A stretch of DNA of 42,210 nucleotides from Solimonas sp964507195 (GTDB lineage: Bacteria; Pseudomonadota; Gammaproteobacteria; Nevskiales; Nevskiaceae), in the NCBI GenBank assembly GCA_964507195.1, contig CAZDPA010000012.1:1-42210 (forward strand), in the 5' to 3' direction. The position numbers and the translations under genes were made by a program. The notes under the pieces were generated by a model. The model saw only the letters and a program-made list of their open reading frames with translations, ran no database searches and was not told where the DNA came from. The first letter of the stretch is position 1, and each line of letters begins with the position of its first letter. Below are positions 1 to 6,751 of this stretch, in pieces.

Positions 1-1
1 C

Positions 2-211
2 GAGCACGACGAACCGGGCTCTTCGAGCAAGCCAAGAATTCTGGTTGACGGGCGATGGCAGGAGCTTGTACCGGGGGTTTCCGTGTCAACCGATCCCCGC
101 GATCCGGACTTCTGCCCGATACGGTTGCGCGCACAGATCATCGAAGATCTCCTCGCCAGTGGGCGCGTCGAACTGCTGGCTGTAGGCATCGTTGCCATCG
201 ACGCCAACTAG
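2..211 (+). CDS. C-terminal fragment of an unrecognised protein
   Basis: An open frame enters from the left edge of the window and ends at TAG 209-211, giving 69 residues. It reads as ordinary protein with no obvious repeats: a segment rich in Asp and Pro in the middle (STDPRDPDFCPIRLR) followed by an amphipathic stretch (AQIIEDLLASGRVELLAVG). I do not recognise the family and assign no function. Because the start lies outside the window, domain content cannot be judged. A perfect inverted repeat begins at the last base of the stop codon, which supports this being a genuine gene end. Confidence 0.45.
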   Translation, partial: EHDEPGSSSKPRILVDGRWQELVPGVSVSTDPRDPDFCPIRLRAQIIEDLLASGRVELLAVGIVAIDAN

Positions 212-229
212 TGGCCTGTTACAGGCCAC
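211..229 (+). terminator. Hairpin at the end of the first gene
   Basis: GTGGCCTGT (211-219) and ACAGGCCAC (221-229) are perfect reverse complements separated by one base, giving a usable stem of about seven pairs. It starts on the stop codon of the preceding frame. There is no T tract, so it may be a transcript-end stabiliser rather than an intrinsic terminator. Confidence 0.4.
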
Positions 230-309
230 CAGCACCGAATCATCTCGTTCAGTTCGAGTCTGGTGAGTCAGTGATAACCAGATGATCTACCCCCGACAGG
301 CAGAGTGAG

Positions 310-477
310 ATGAACTGGACGCTGCTTGGCATGCTCGCACTGATCGTCATCATGATCGCCGCTCCGTTCGTTGCGCTCCGTTCGGTGTCGTACGTTCAGG
401 CGCGACGTAGTGCCGCGCGCGCCAGGCCCTTGCCAGATGAAGTGGAAGATCCGGACAAGCCGACCGGATTCTGGTGA
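310..477 (+). CDS. 55-residue single-span membrane protein
   Basis: ATG 310 is preceded by a purine-rich GAGTGAG and opens a 55-codon frame ending at TGA 475-477. Residues 5-23 (LLGMLALIVIMIAAPFVAL) form one clear transmembrane helix, followed by an Arg-rich stretch and an acidic, proline-containing tail (DEVEDPDKP), so the tail is expected in the cytoplasm by the positive-inside rule. No family is recognised. It resembles the many short bitopic proteins of proteobacterial envelopes. A strong hairpin follows at 521-553 and separates it from the convergent gene. Confidence 0.5.
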   Translation: MNWTLLGMLALIVIMIAAPFVALRSVSYVQARRSAARARPLPDEVEDPDKPTGFW

Positions 478-520
478 AGGACAGATCGGTTCTGCGCATG
501 GCCTGAGCGAGACATCAGGC

Positions 521-553
521 GTCGGGCCGACGCGAACTGCGGGTCGGCCCGAC
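521..553. terminator. Bidirectional hairpin between convergent genes
   Basis: GTCGGGCCGAC (521-531) and GTCGGCCCGAC (543-553) are an exact 11-bp inverted repeat around an 11-base loop. It lies between the plus-strand small membrane protein and the minus-strand repeat protein, the usual place for a shared terminator. No strong T tract is present on either strand. Confidence 0.5.
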
Positions 554-619
554 ATCCGGAATGCTGCGCTCTGCGTGATTCACCTGCCAATGATCGGCGG
601 ATCGAGTGTCAACCGCGCA

Positions 620-1021
620 TCAGTTGTTGTCGTCACGCTGCTCCACGCGCCCGGCGCGACGCTCCTGCCGTTCTTCAATGCGCTCGCCCCTTTTGTCCAG
701 ACGTTCATTGGCGCGATCGCCCTGGCGATCAAGGCGGTCGTCGATGCGATCTCCACGCTTGTCTACGCGCTCGGCGGTGCGCTCTTTTCCAGCCTCATCC
801 AGACGCTCGGCGCGCTTGTCCAGGCGGTCATCGAGGCGGTCACCGCGTGCATCCTTGCGATCTTCGATGCGGTCGCCCTTTGCGTCGAGCCGCTCTTCGG
901 CGCGATCGCCACGCGCTTCGATACGGTCGGCGCGTGCGTCTGGGTCCGCTTGAGCCGTCAATGTTGTGGCCAGAAAGCCGGTCGCCAGCAGAAGGAGGGG
1001 GACGTAACGTTTGTTGTTCAT
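620..1021 (-). CDS. Secreted charged-repeat (R/D/E) helical protein
   Basis: 133 residues. The start at 1021 is chosen because GGAGA sits about eight bases upstream and because it begins a clean Sec signal peptide (MNNKRYVPLLLLATGFLATTLTAQA), with cleavage expected after TAQA. The mature chain is almost entirely Arg, Asp, Glu, Lys, Gly and Leu in seven-residue steps such as GDRIDDRLD, KRGDRIDD and RQGDRANERLD. Such alternating opposite charges predict a long single alpha helix or coiled coil with no hydrophobic core. The DNA repeats accordingly about every 21 bases. No catalytic motif or known function is visible; a periplasmic spacer, stress or cation/nucleic-acid binding role are guesses. 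It lies downstream of the ferritin-like gene on the same strand, with a hairpin between them, so they are probably separate transcripts. Confidence 0.7.
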   Translation of the reverse strand: MNNKRYVPLLLLATGFLATTLTAQADPDARADRIEARGDRAEERLDAKGDRIEDRKDARGDRLDDRLDKRAERLDEAGKERTAERVDKRGDRIDDRLDRQGDRANERLDKRGERIEERQERRAGRVEQRDDNN

Positions 1022-1062
1022 GGAATTCTCCAGGGTAGGGGTACTGTTCATCTTCAAAAGCA

Positions 1063-1080
1063 ACCGGACTGTGCTCCGGT
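1063..1080 (-). terminator. Terminator after the ferritin-like gene
   Basis: ACCGGA (1063-1068) pairs exactly with TCCGGT (1075-1080). Read on the minus strand the stem is followed by TGCTTTTG, a short T-rich run, and it lies about 55 bases past the ferritin-like stop codon, as expected for a modest intrinsic terminator. Confidence 0.5.
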
Positions 1081-1134
1081 CGTTACATGCAGATAAGGCC
1101 TTGGGAGCGTGTTTGCTGAGTAACTGAATTCGAC

Positions 1135-1737
1135 TTAATGCTTGCTGGCTCTCATGCTGCCTCGCGCCTGTTCGGCTCTGGCAGCACCGATCGCGGTTTT
1201 GACGTGTTTGCGCTCTTCGGGAGGAGGCAGCACTGCGCGAAGACCCAGGCTCTTCAGCCGGAGTTCGCGGCACCAGCCTTTGGAGTGGTAGAGGTGTTCA
1301 TCCTCCTGGTCCTCCACTTCGTCCACCGCAGTCTGTAGAGCCCTGCGTTCATTTCCCTTGAGAGCCGAAGCGATTTTTGAGAGCAGTTCCCAGTTGGCGT
1401 GATCCTTGGTTTCTGCAAGCACAACTGCTTCGCAGGCGACCAGCTCAGCAACATCGGTGTTGCCGGTCTCGCGAGCCTTCTCGATCGACGAGACGAGGGC
1501 TTTGCCTGTTTCGCGAACAATCGGTCGTGCGGGTGTCTCGAGCTCCGGATCGATTCCGAGCTCTTCGCAGACATTGAGCAAGGCGCTCTCATGATTCCTG
1601 GTTTCTTCCAGGTACTTGCCGAACTCTTCCTTGAGTGCGTCGTCCTGAGCGCATTCGACGGCCAAGATGTAAATCTCGATGCCGCCGCGCTCATGCTCAA
1701 GCGCTTCAACGATCAGGTGCTGCATTTGCTCGTTCAT
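1135..1737 (-). CDS. Ferritin-like four-helix protein
   Basis: 200 residues, almost all predicted helix. Pairs of Glu/His characteristic of ferritin-like di-iron folds recur along it: EHERGGIEIY near residue 14, EETRNHE near residue 45, AETKDH near residue 108, and EDQEDEHLYH near residue 145. This layout matches rubrerythrin-like or ferritin-like bacterial proteins of unknown substrate; iron or oxidative-stress handling in the cytoplasm is inferred from the fold. There is no signal peptide. The last 45 residues are basic and low in complexity and probably disordered. The 274 bases upstream, to the divergent cytochrome gene, contain no further gene that I can support. Family-level confidence is good, function is not settled. 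Confidence 0.7.
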   Translation of the reverse strand: MNEQMQHLIVEALEHERGGIEIYILAVECAQDDALKEEFGKYLEETRNHESALLNVCEELGIDPELETPARPIVRETGKALVSSIEKARETGNTDVAELVACEAVVLAETKDHANWELLSKIASALKGNERRALQTAVDEVEDQEDEHLYHSKGWCRELRLKSLGLRAVLPPPEERKHVKTAIGAARAEQARGSMRASKH

Positions 1738-2011
1738 CAGGGGGCCCTCTGATTCTCTGGCTGGGGTATCTAAATGCGCTTTTCGCAGTGAACCATTCCT
1801 GAACTATTCCAGGAACAAGGTTCGACTTCGCACGCAGATCGACGGATCAAGTTCAGGCCGATTCACTACGAGCGTTGCGGTCGATGCAAGCTGCAATCTC
1901 GACAGTGCAATATGGGCATTTCGCAGCGCTCTGAAGCCCCGACGGAATGCACAGGCGGCTGGCATGTTGATTGCTGATTGCGTAGGCACACGCTCGAAGG
2001 AGTGACCTGCG

Positions 2012-2551
2012 ATGGCAACGCAGTCGGATGACCATCCAATCGACGCATTGGAGGACGCAGCGCCGATTCCGTCGATTCTGAAAGAGAACTCCGACAAGGC
2101 GTTCTTCATCCGGTTTACCCTGGTGCTCATTGTGCTCTCTGGTCTCACCGGCGGCTTCATGCTGGCGGCGCAACTCGCCGGAGAAACACGCATCGAACCG
2201 CGCTTTCAGTATGAGCTGGTCGATGACCGCACGAGACCCATCGGAAACGTGGCTACGACCGCAGAAGCTGCTGCCGCGCTATCCGGAGCAGAGGAATCCG
2301 CCGAGGAGCCGATTCTGATCAGCGGAGAGCAAGCGGTTCAGGAGTACTGCTCCGTATGCCATGCAGACGGCCTGCTGGGTGCTCCCAGAAATGGTGACAC
2401 GGCCGAATGGAAACGACGTGAACTCGAAGCGGGCGGTGCAGACAGCTTGCTGGCATCGGCCATCCGTGGCAAAGGACAAATGCCTCCTCGTGGAGGAGTC
2501 CCCTTGTCCGACGAGAGTCTTCAGGAGGCGATTGCCCTTCTCCAGAAATGA
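2012..2551 (+). CDS. Membrane-anchored monohaem cytochrome c (c5-like)
   Basis: 179 residues. AAGGAG lies about ten bases before ATG 2012. An N-terminal cytoplasmic segment is followed by one membrane helix (about residues 31-54), a linker, and a class I cytochrome c domain with the haem motif C113-S-V-C116-H117 and a probable axial Met157 in GQMPPRGG. The order Cys-x-x-Cys-His, a helix, then MPPRGG and a C-terminal helix is typical of the cytochrome c5 family. It should face the periplasm and carry electrons near the membrane. The stop overlaps an ATG of the next frame by ATGA. The VOC gene follows directly, so the two are likely co-transcribed. The redox partner is unknown. Confidence 0.85.
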   Translation: MATQSDDHPIDALEDAAPIPSILKENSDKAFFIRFTLVLIVLSGLTGGFMLAAQLAGETRIEPRFQYELVDDRTRPIGNVATTAEAAAALSGAEESAEEPILISGEQAVQEYCSVCHADGLLGAPRNGDTAEWKRRELEAGGADSLLASAIRGKGQMPPRGGVPLSDESLQEAIALLQK

Positions 2552-2574
2552 CGTCCTTTCCAAAGGAGTACGAC

Positions 2575-3006
2575 GTGGAAACGCAGGAGCTACATCGTGG
2601 GCGACTCATCGATCATATCCAATTGGTCGTGCGAGACCTTCCTGCATCCCGGAAGTTCTACGCAGCGATCTTTGAAGCGCTGGATATCCCCATGGGCGGC
2701 ACAGGGGATGGATTTTTCTGGGTGGACGAGTTGTTCGTCTCAGCGCCCGAAAGCAAAGCTGCACAAGCCCGTTTGACCGGGCGCCATCACCTGGCATTCC
2801 AGGCGAAGAACAGAGCCACCGTCGACAAGTTCTACAAGGTGGCGTTGGCCAATGGCGGCAAGAGCAACGGCGCGCCTGGGGAGCGCGCATACCACCCGGG
2901 TTACTACGCGGCATTCGCGCTGGATCCGGACGGCAACAATATTGAAGCCGTCTACCATGGCGAAGCCGAACGCAGCGCGCCTTCGGTGCTCATCACTTTC
3001 CAGTGA
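2575..3006 (+). CDS. VOC (glyoxalase/dioxygenase fold) protein
   Basis: 143 residues from GTG 2575. I prefer this start because AAAGGAG (2562-2568) lies six bases upstream; an in-frame ATG at 2548 overlaps the cytochrome stop as ATGA but has no comparable ribosome site. The protein shows two beta-alpha-beta-beta-beta halves of the vicinal oxygen chelate fold: IDHIQLVVRDLPASRKFY at the front, GRHHLAFQAKNRATVDKFY in the middle, and DPDGNNIEAVYHG at the end. The His of DHIQ, the His pair of GRHHLAF and the Glu of NNIEAV sit where metal ligands occur in this family. Substrate cannot be deduced: glyoxalase, fosfomycin-type and dioxygenase members share this fold. Confidence 0.8.
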   Translation: METQELHRGRLIDHIQLVVRDLPASRKFYAAIFEALDIPMGGTGDGFFWVDELFVSAPESKAAQARLTGRHHLAFQAKNRATVDKFYKVALANGGKSNGAPGERAYHPGYYAAFALDPDGNNIEAVYHGEAERSAPSVLITFQ

Positions 3007-3021
3007 AGCGCGCCACGTCGG

Positions 3022-3471
3022 TCAGCGCAGCGCTCGGAGCTTCCTAGCTTGCGGCACTTTCTTTCTTGACGCGCCCAGTGCACCGGATCCGGCAACCCGC
3101 AGAATGCGGCGGAAGGTCGGGCATTCCATGTGGCCAGGGGCGGGGCAGGCCGCGGCATGGACGAGCCCGTCGCGCATGGCGCTCAGCTTGCGGATCGTGT
3201 GATCGAGTTCGTCTGCTTTTGCTGCAAGCATCCGGCGGTCGATCCGCGGCTTGCCGTCCGAAGTAAACATCTGCGCGATCTCATCGAGCGCGAAGCCGGC
3301 GGCACGCCCCAATGCAATCAGCGCCAGGCGTTCCAGCACGCCGGGGTCAAATACACGTCGCAGGCCATTTCGGCCGACGGCGGCGATCAGGCCTTTCCCT
3401 TCATAGAAACGCAGGGTGGATGCGCTCAGACCGGACTGTCTGGCCACTTCCCCGATATCGAGTTCCCGCAT
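3022..3471 (-). CDS. MerR family transcriptional regulator
   Basis: 149 residues. The N-terminus is a standard MerR winged helix (LDIGEVARQSGLSASTLRFY, then EGKGLI and a wing with NGLRRVF), followed by a coiled-coil dimer helix and a C-terminal segment with two cysteines (AACPAPGHMECPTFRRIL). The cysteine segment recurs in MerR-type regulators of unknown ligand and differs from the CueR or ZntR metal loops, so metal sensing should not be assumed. It is divergent from the methyltransferase gene, and its ATG at 3471 is eight bases from a perfect dyad that lies inside the neighbour's promoter. It therefore most likely controls the methyltransferase and itself. Its stop is 15 bases from the convergent VOC gene. 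Confidence 0.85.
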   Translation of the reverse strand: MRELDIGEVARQSGLSASTLRFYEGKGLIAAVGRNGLRRVFDPGVLERLALIALGRAAGFALDEIAQMFTSDGKPRIDRRMLAAKADELDHTIRKLSAMRDGLVHAAACPAPGHMECPTFRRILRVAGSGALGASRKKVPQARKLRALR

Positions 3472-3475
3472 GCAC

Positions 3476-3506
3476 TTGACTTCAAGTCGGCTTGAAGTTG
3501 CATGCT
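3476..3506 (+). promoter_or_regulatory. MerR-type promoter with 19-bp spacer and operator dyad
   Basis: TTGACT (3476-3481) and CATGCT (3501-3506) make a -35/-10 pair with a 19-bp spacer, the overlong spacing typical of MerR-activated promoters. Inside the spacer lies a perfect dyad, ACTTCAAG (3479-3486), TCGG, CTTGAAGT (3491-3498). The promoter points to the methyltransferase, and the dyad is next to the MerR start codon on the other strand. Confidence 0.8.
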
Positions 3507-3546
3507 GTGGCTTCGATACTCGAAAGACAAGCGATGGGAGCAGGCA

Positions 3547-4402
3547 ATGAGTTCAGAAGCGCAGAACGAGCAATCGGCGTTGTGGAACGGTGTGGCAGGG
3601 CGTGGCTGGGTCGAGGCGCAGGTGCTTCTTGACCAGCTGTTCATGCCCTTCGAGCAGATGCTGGCTGCCGCGGCAGCGGAGAGGCCACGCGACGGCGTGC
3701 TCGACGTAGGCTGCGGCACGGGCGCAACGACGCTGGCGGTGGCGCGACAGCCCGGGATCAGGGGCCGCTGCACCGGTGTCGACATCTCGGAGCCGATGAT
3801 CGACGCTGCCCGTGCCAGAGCCGGACGCGAAAGCCTGCCGGCGACCTTCATCTGTGCAGACGCGCAACATCATGCGTTTGCTCCGGCGAGCGTCGATCTG
3901 GTCATTTCGCGCTTCGGCGTGATGTTCTTCGAGGATCCGGTCGCGGCGTTCGGCAACCTGCGCCGCGCCACGCGGGACGGCGGCGAGCTGAAGCTGGTCG
4001 TCTGGCGCGGACCCGAGGAAAATCCGTTCATGACGCTGGCCGAGCGTACGGCGGCGCCGCTGTTGCCGGGGCTTCCCAGGCGCGAACCGGGTGCGCCGGG
4101 ACAGTTCGGCTTCGCCGATCCGCAACGGGTGCGCGGCATCCTCGAAAGCAGCGGCTGGCACGCGATCGATATCGCGCCGGTCGATGTGAGCTGCAGCTTT
4201 CCCGAATCGGAGCTGACGATGTACCTGACCAGGCTTGGCCCGCTGGGTCGGGCGCTGTCGGAAGTGGCGGAGCCCCTGCGTTCGCGGGNNNNNNNNNNTC
4301 GTCGACGCGGTGCGGGCCGAGTTCGAATCTTCCTACGTGCAGGACGGCGAGGTGTGGTTCGGGGCGTCGTGCTGGATGGTCAGTGCGCGGGCGGGAGGAT
4401 GA
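3547..4402 (+). CDS. Class I SAM-dependent methyltransferase (interrupted by assembly gap)
   Basis: Start ATG 3547 has GGGAG six bases upstream; an earlier in-frame ATG at 3502 lies inside the -10 box and is rejected. The SAM-binding core is clear: motif I VLDVGCGTGATT, acidic loop TGVDISEPM, DAQHHAF, and SRFGVMFFEDPVAAF at the motif IV/post-IV region. This resembles ubiquinone/menaquinone-type small-molecule methyltransferases, but the substrate is unknown. Ten N at 4289-4298 hide part of the C-terminus. After the gap a different frame carries a plausible family ending (AEFESSYVQDGEVWFGASCW) and stops at TGA 4400-4402, so the true gap is not ten bases and the frame that runs to 4452 is artefactual. 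It is probably activated by the divergent MerR protein. Confidence 0.8.
4289..4298. other. Assembly gap (10 N)
   Basis: Ten undetermined bases inside the methyltransferase gene. The coding frame before and after differ, so the run of N is a placeholder and not a measured length. Confidence 0.98.
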
Positions 4403-4484
4403 TCACACCTGAACCCGTCGCATCGAGTGCCTGCCAAGCGGGTGTCGGCTGATCCCGGGGGTTTTCGTACGGCCCTGAGAATGC

Positions 4485-5492
4485 CTAGCCGGCCTTTCCA
4501 TTCCGCTGCGCATACCACGCCACCGCATCCGTGATGGTCTCCGCGATCGGCCGCGGGTTCCAGTGGAGTTCGCGGCGCGCCTTGCCGTTGTCCATGGCCT
4601 GGAAGATGTTCGACAGCATCACTGCGTCGGTGCTGGCGAGATAGTCCTTGCGACCGGTGAGCTTGAAGAAGCGCTCGATGACCCACACCACGCCATACGC
4701 GATTGAACGCGGAATGATCGTCGGTGGCTTGTGGCCGCCCAGCGCCGCCGCCTGCGAGTAGAAATCACGGTTGCTGATGAACTCGTTGGCGATGATGTAG
4801 CGCTCACCGCTGCGGCCGTGCTGTTCGGCGAGCAATGCTGCTTCGGCAACGTCGCGGATGTCGACGGTGGGTGCGCCGGCATTCATCGCTGCGCGGACTT
4901 GCCCGCTGGCCATCTGCCACAGCATGCGTCCGTGCGGCGTCGGCTGGTAGTCCTCGGGGCCGTAGGTGTTGGCGATGCACAGGGCGACGCCGGGCAGCTG
5001 CTTCTCGCGGCAGTAGGCCAGGAAGCGGTTCTCCGCTTCGAGGCGGGCGAGGATGTAGGGCGGGGCGCGATCGTGCCAGTTGAACGGAATGTCTTCAGTT
5101 ACCGGCCCGTCGGGATTGAGGCCCAGCGTGCCCATCGTGCTGGTGAATATGAAGCGCCCGACGTCGCAGGCGAGTGCCGCATCCATGGAGTTGACCAGGC
5201 CGTCGACGTTGTTGCGGTAGATCGGCGTGGTATCGGTCAGCCAGAAACGTGGATCGACAACGCAGTGAAAAACCGTACCGCAGCCCTGCATGGCCTTGCT
5301 CAGCGACGCGGGGTCGAGCACATCACCATAGTGAATCTCCACCGGCAGATCTTCGAGCGCGTCCTGCTTGCTGGATTGGCGCAGCAGTACACGGACCTTG
5401 CGCCCGCGCTGCGTCAGCAGGCGGGTAATGTGGCTGCCGACGAATCCGCTCGCGCCGGTGATCAGTGCGGGCTTGTCTGAAATGCTGGGCAT
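4485..5492 (-). CDS. Extended SDR (NAD-dependent epimerase/dehydratase family)
   Basis: 335 residues. The N-terminus has the Rossmann motif G13-A-S-G16-F-V-G19, an acidic GDVLD near residue 57 and the extended-SDR substrate region with a C-terminal helix (PIAETITDAVAWYAQ). It resembles dihydroflavonol reductase-like and 3-beta-HSD-like members that act on ketone or sugar substrates in the cytoplasm. The usual catalytic YxxxK appears as Y146-I-L-A-R150: the lysine is replaced by arginine, although Thr118-Ser-Thr is present before it. The protein may be altered in catalysis. The start at 5492 lacks a strong ribosome site but leaves the usual few residues before the Rossmann strand. It is divergent from the SnoaL-like gene across 175 bases. 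Confidence 0.8.
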   Translation of the reverse strand: MPSISDKPALITGASGFVGSHITRLLTQRGRKVRVLLRQSSKQDALEDLPVEIHYGDVLDPASLSKAMQGCGTVFHCVVDPRFWLTDTTPIYRNNVDGLVNSMDAALACDVGRFIFTSTMGTLGLNPDGPVTEDIPFNWHDRAPPYILARLEAENRFLAYCREKQLPGVALCIANTYGPEDYQPTPHGRMLWQMASGQVRAAMNAGAPTVDIRDVAEAALLAEQHGRSGERYIIANEFISNRDFYSQAAALGGHKPPTIIPRSIAYGVVWVIERFFKLTGRKDYLASTDAVMLSNIFQAMDNGKARRELHWNPRPIAETITDAVAWYAQRNGKAG

Positions 5493-5667
5493 GAGCGCTT
5501 GGTGGTGCTGGAGCAGGCCGGAGCCCGATTCTAGTAACGCGGTTGCACTGTCGCATGACCACGACCGCAGGCGATCTTGTCTGCCTTGACTGAGCCGGCA
5601 GCACGGCGGGCGTGTTTGCTATCGTCGATCGGTCGCATCCCTTTCTGCACAGGCCATCAGCCACGCC

Positions 5668-6132
5668 ATGAACGACATCGACACGATTCGCGAGATCGAA
5701 GCCATCAAGCAGCTCAAAGCGCGCTACTGCCGATTTCTTGATGCCAAGGACTGGGCGGCCTGGCGGAGCCTGTTCACGGACGGTTTCGTCAGCGACACGG
5801 TCGAATCGGGCGGCAAGCTGATCACCGGTGCCGACGAGTTCGTTGCCTTCGTGCGCAAGATGCTCGGCGCGCCGGGCCGGACCACCGTGCACCACATCCA
5901 TGCGCCCGAGATCGTGCTGGACTCGACAACGGCTGCGCACGGTATCTGGGCGATGGAGGATATCGTCCGCTTCGTACCGGGACTCAATCTGCGCGGCTAC
6001 GGTCACTACGACGAGACTTACGAGAAGACCGGTGCCGCCTGGCAGATCAAGTCGTCGAAGCTGACGCGACTGCGCATGGATCTGGTCACGCCGTTCTTCT
6101 CGGTGAAACTGCCCGCTCGACGCAGGCAGTGA
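5668..6132 (+). CDS. SnoaL/NTF2-like protein
   Basis: 154 residues with the alpha-plus-beta cone seen in SnoaL_4-type proteins: an N-terminal helix IEAIKQLKARYCRFLDAKDWAAW, then LFTDGFV, GADEFVAFV, TTVHHIHAPEIVLDS and a closing beta sheet ending in KSSKLTRLRMDLV. Members include dehydratases, isomerases and ring-hydroxylating dioxygenase-type helpers, often in steroid or aromatic pathways; His in TTVHHIH and the Tyr/Asp of the N-terminal helix are typical pocket residues. The reaction is not assigned. Divergent SDR and downstream VOC genes are consistent with a small catabolic neighbourhood, but no operon links them. Confidence 0.75.
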   Translation: MNDIDTIREIEAIKQLKARYCRFLDAKDWAAWRSLFTDGFVSDTVESGGKLITGADEFVAFVRKMLGAPGRTTVHHIHAPEIVLDSTTAAHGIWAMEDIVRFVPGLNLRGYGHYDETYEKTGAAWQIKSSKLTRLRMDLVTPFFSVKLPARRRQ

Positions 6133-6168
6133 GAGGAAGTCGTCTTGGCTCCAGGCCAGCGTTCCTGG

Positions 6169-6630
6169 CTATTCGCAGGCCTTCCGGAACGCGCCTGGCA
6201 GTTCATCAGGACTGACGTCGCGCACATGCGTCGCCAGCGACCATGCGTGGCCGAATGGGTCTTCGAGCACGCCGTAGCGGTCGCCCCAGAACATGTCTTC
6301 GACGGGCATCTTGACCGTCGCACCCGCCTTGACGGCCTGGGCGAAGGCGGCGTCGACGTCCTTGACATAGACATGGATGGTGACCGGCGAGCCTTTGAGT
6401 GCCTTCGGGCTCAGTACCCCGTGCTCCGGCATTTCATCGACCAGCATCACGCATGAATCGCCGATGCGGATGCTGGCGTGCATCAGGCGGCCGTCGGGTC
6501 CCGGCAGACGTGCTTCCTCCTTCGCGTCAAACGCCGCCTTGTAGAACTCGATGGCCCTGGCGGCGCCGGCACACACCAGATGCGGGGTCACGCTGTGCAT
6601 GCCGTCCGGAATGGATTTGACCTTGGACAT
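6169..6630 (-). CDS. PhnB-like VOC protein
   Basis: 153 residues. AGGAG lies about seven bases before ATG 6630. It opens with SVTPHLVCAGAARAIEFYK, continues with GRLMHASIRIGDSCVMLVDE and SPVTIHVYVKDVDAAFAQA, and ends in FWGDRYGVLEDPFGHAWSLA, which is the recognisable signature set of the PhnB-like branch of the VOC superfamily. PhnB-like proteins are widespread but their reactions are mostly unproven. The gene is divergent from the MocR-type regulator with 121 bases between start codons, an arrangement in which MocR proteins often regulate the neighbour. Confidence 0.85.
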   Translation of the reverse strand: MSKVKSIPDGMHSVTPHLVCAGAARAIEFYKAAFDAKEEARLPGPDGRLMHASIRIGDSCVMLVDEMPEHGVLSPKALKGSPVTIHVYVKDVDAAFAQAVKAGATVKMPVEDMFWGDRYGVLEDPFGHAWSLATHVRDVSPDELPGAFRKACE

Positions 6631-6751
6631 CTTCTGACTCCTGTTTTGCGGATAGGTCCCCTTGGTCGAACGGCTGCAGCGCCAATCGACAGGCTTTTTC
6701 AGCAGGCATCTCCATTCTCGACCGGTATCATGGCCGCAGGATGAATTGCCG

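Noticed and set aside
620..953. Regular repeats about 21 bases apart, CRISPR-like at first sight, and a plus-strand frame of Ser/Arg repeats
   Set aside because: The periodicity is that of a charged-repeat protein on the minus strand with signal peptide and ribosome site; there are no distinct spacers.
4299..4452. Methyltransferase frame read straight through the N run to 4452
   Set aside because: The sequence after the gap in that frame is Arg/Gly/Val-rich and unlike the family; another frame gives a proper C-terminus ending at 4402.
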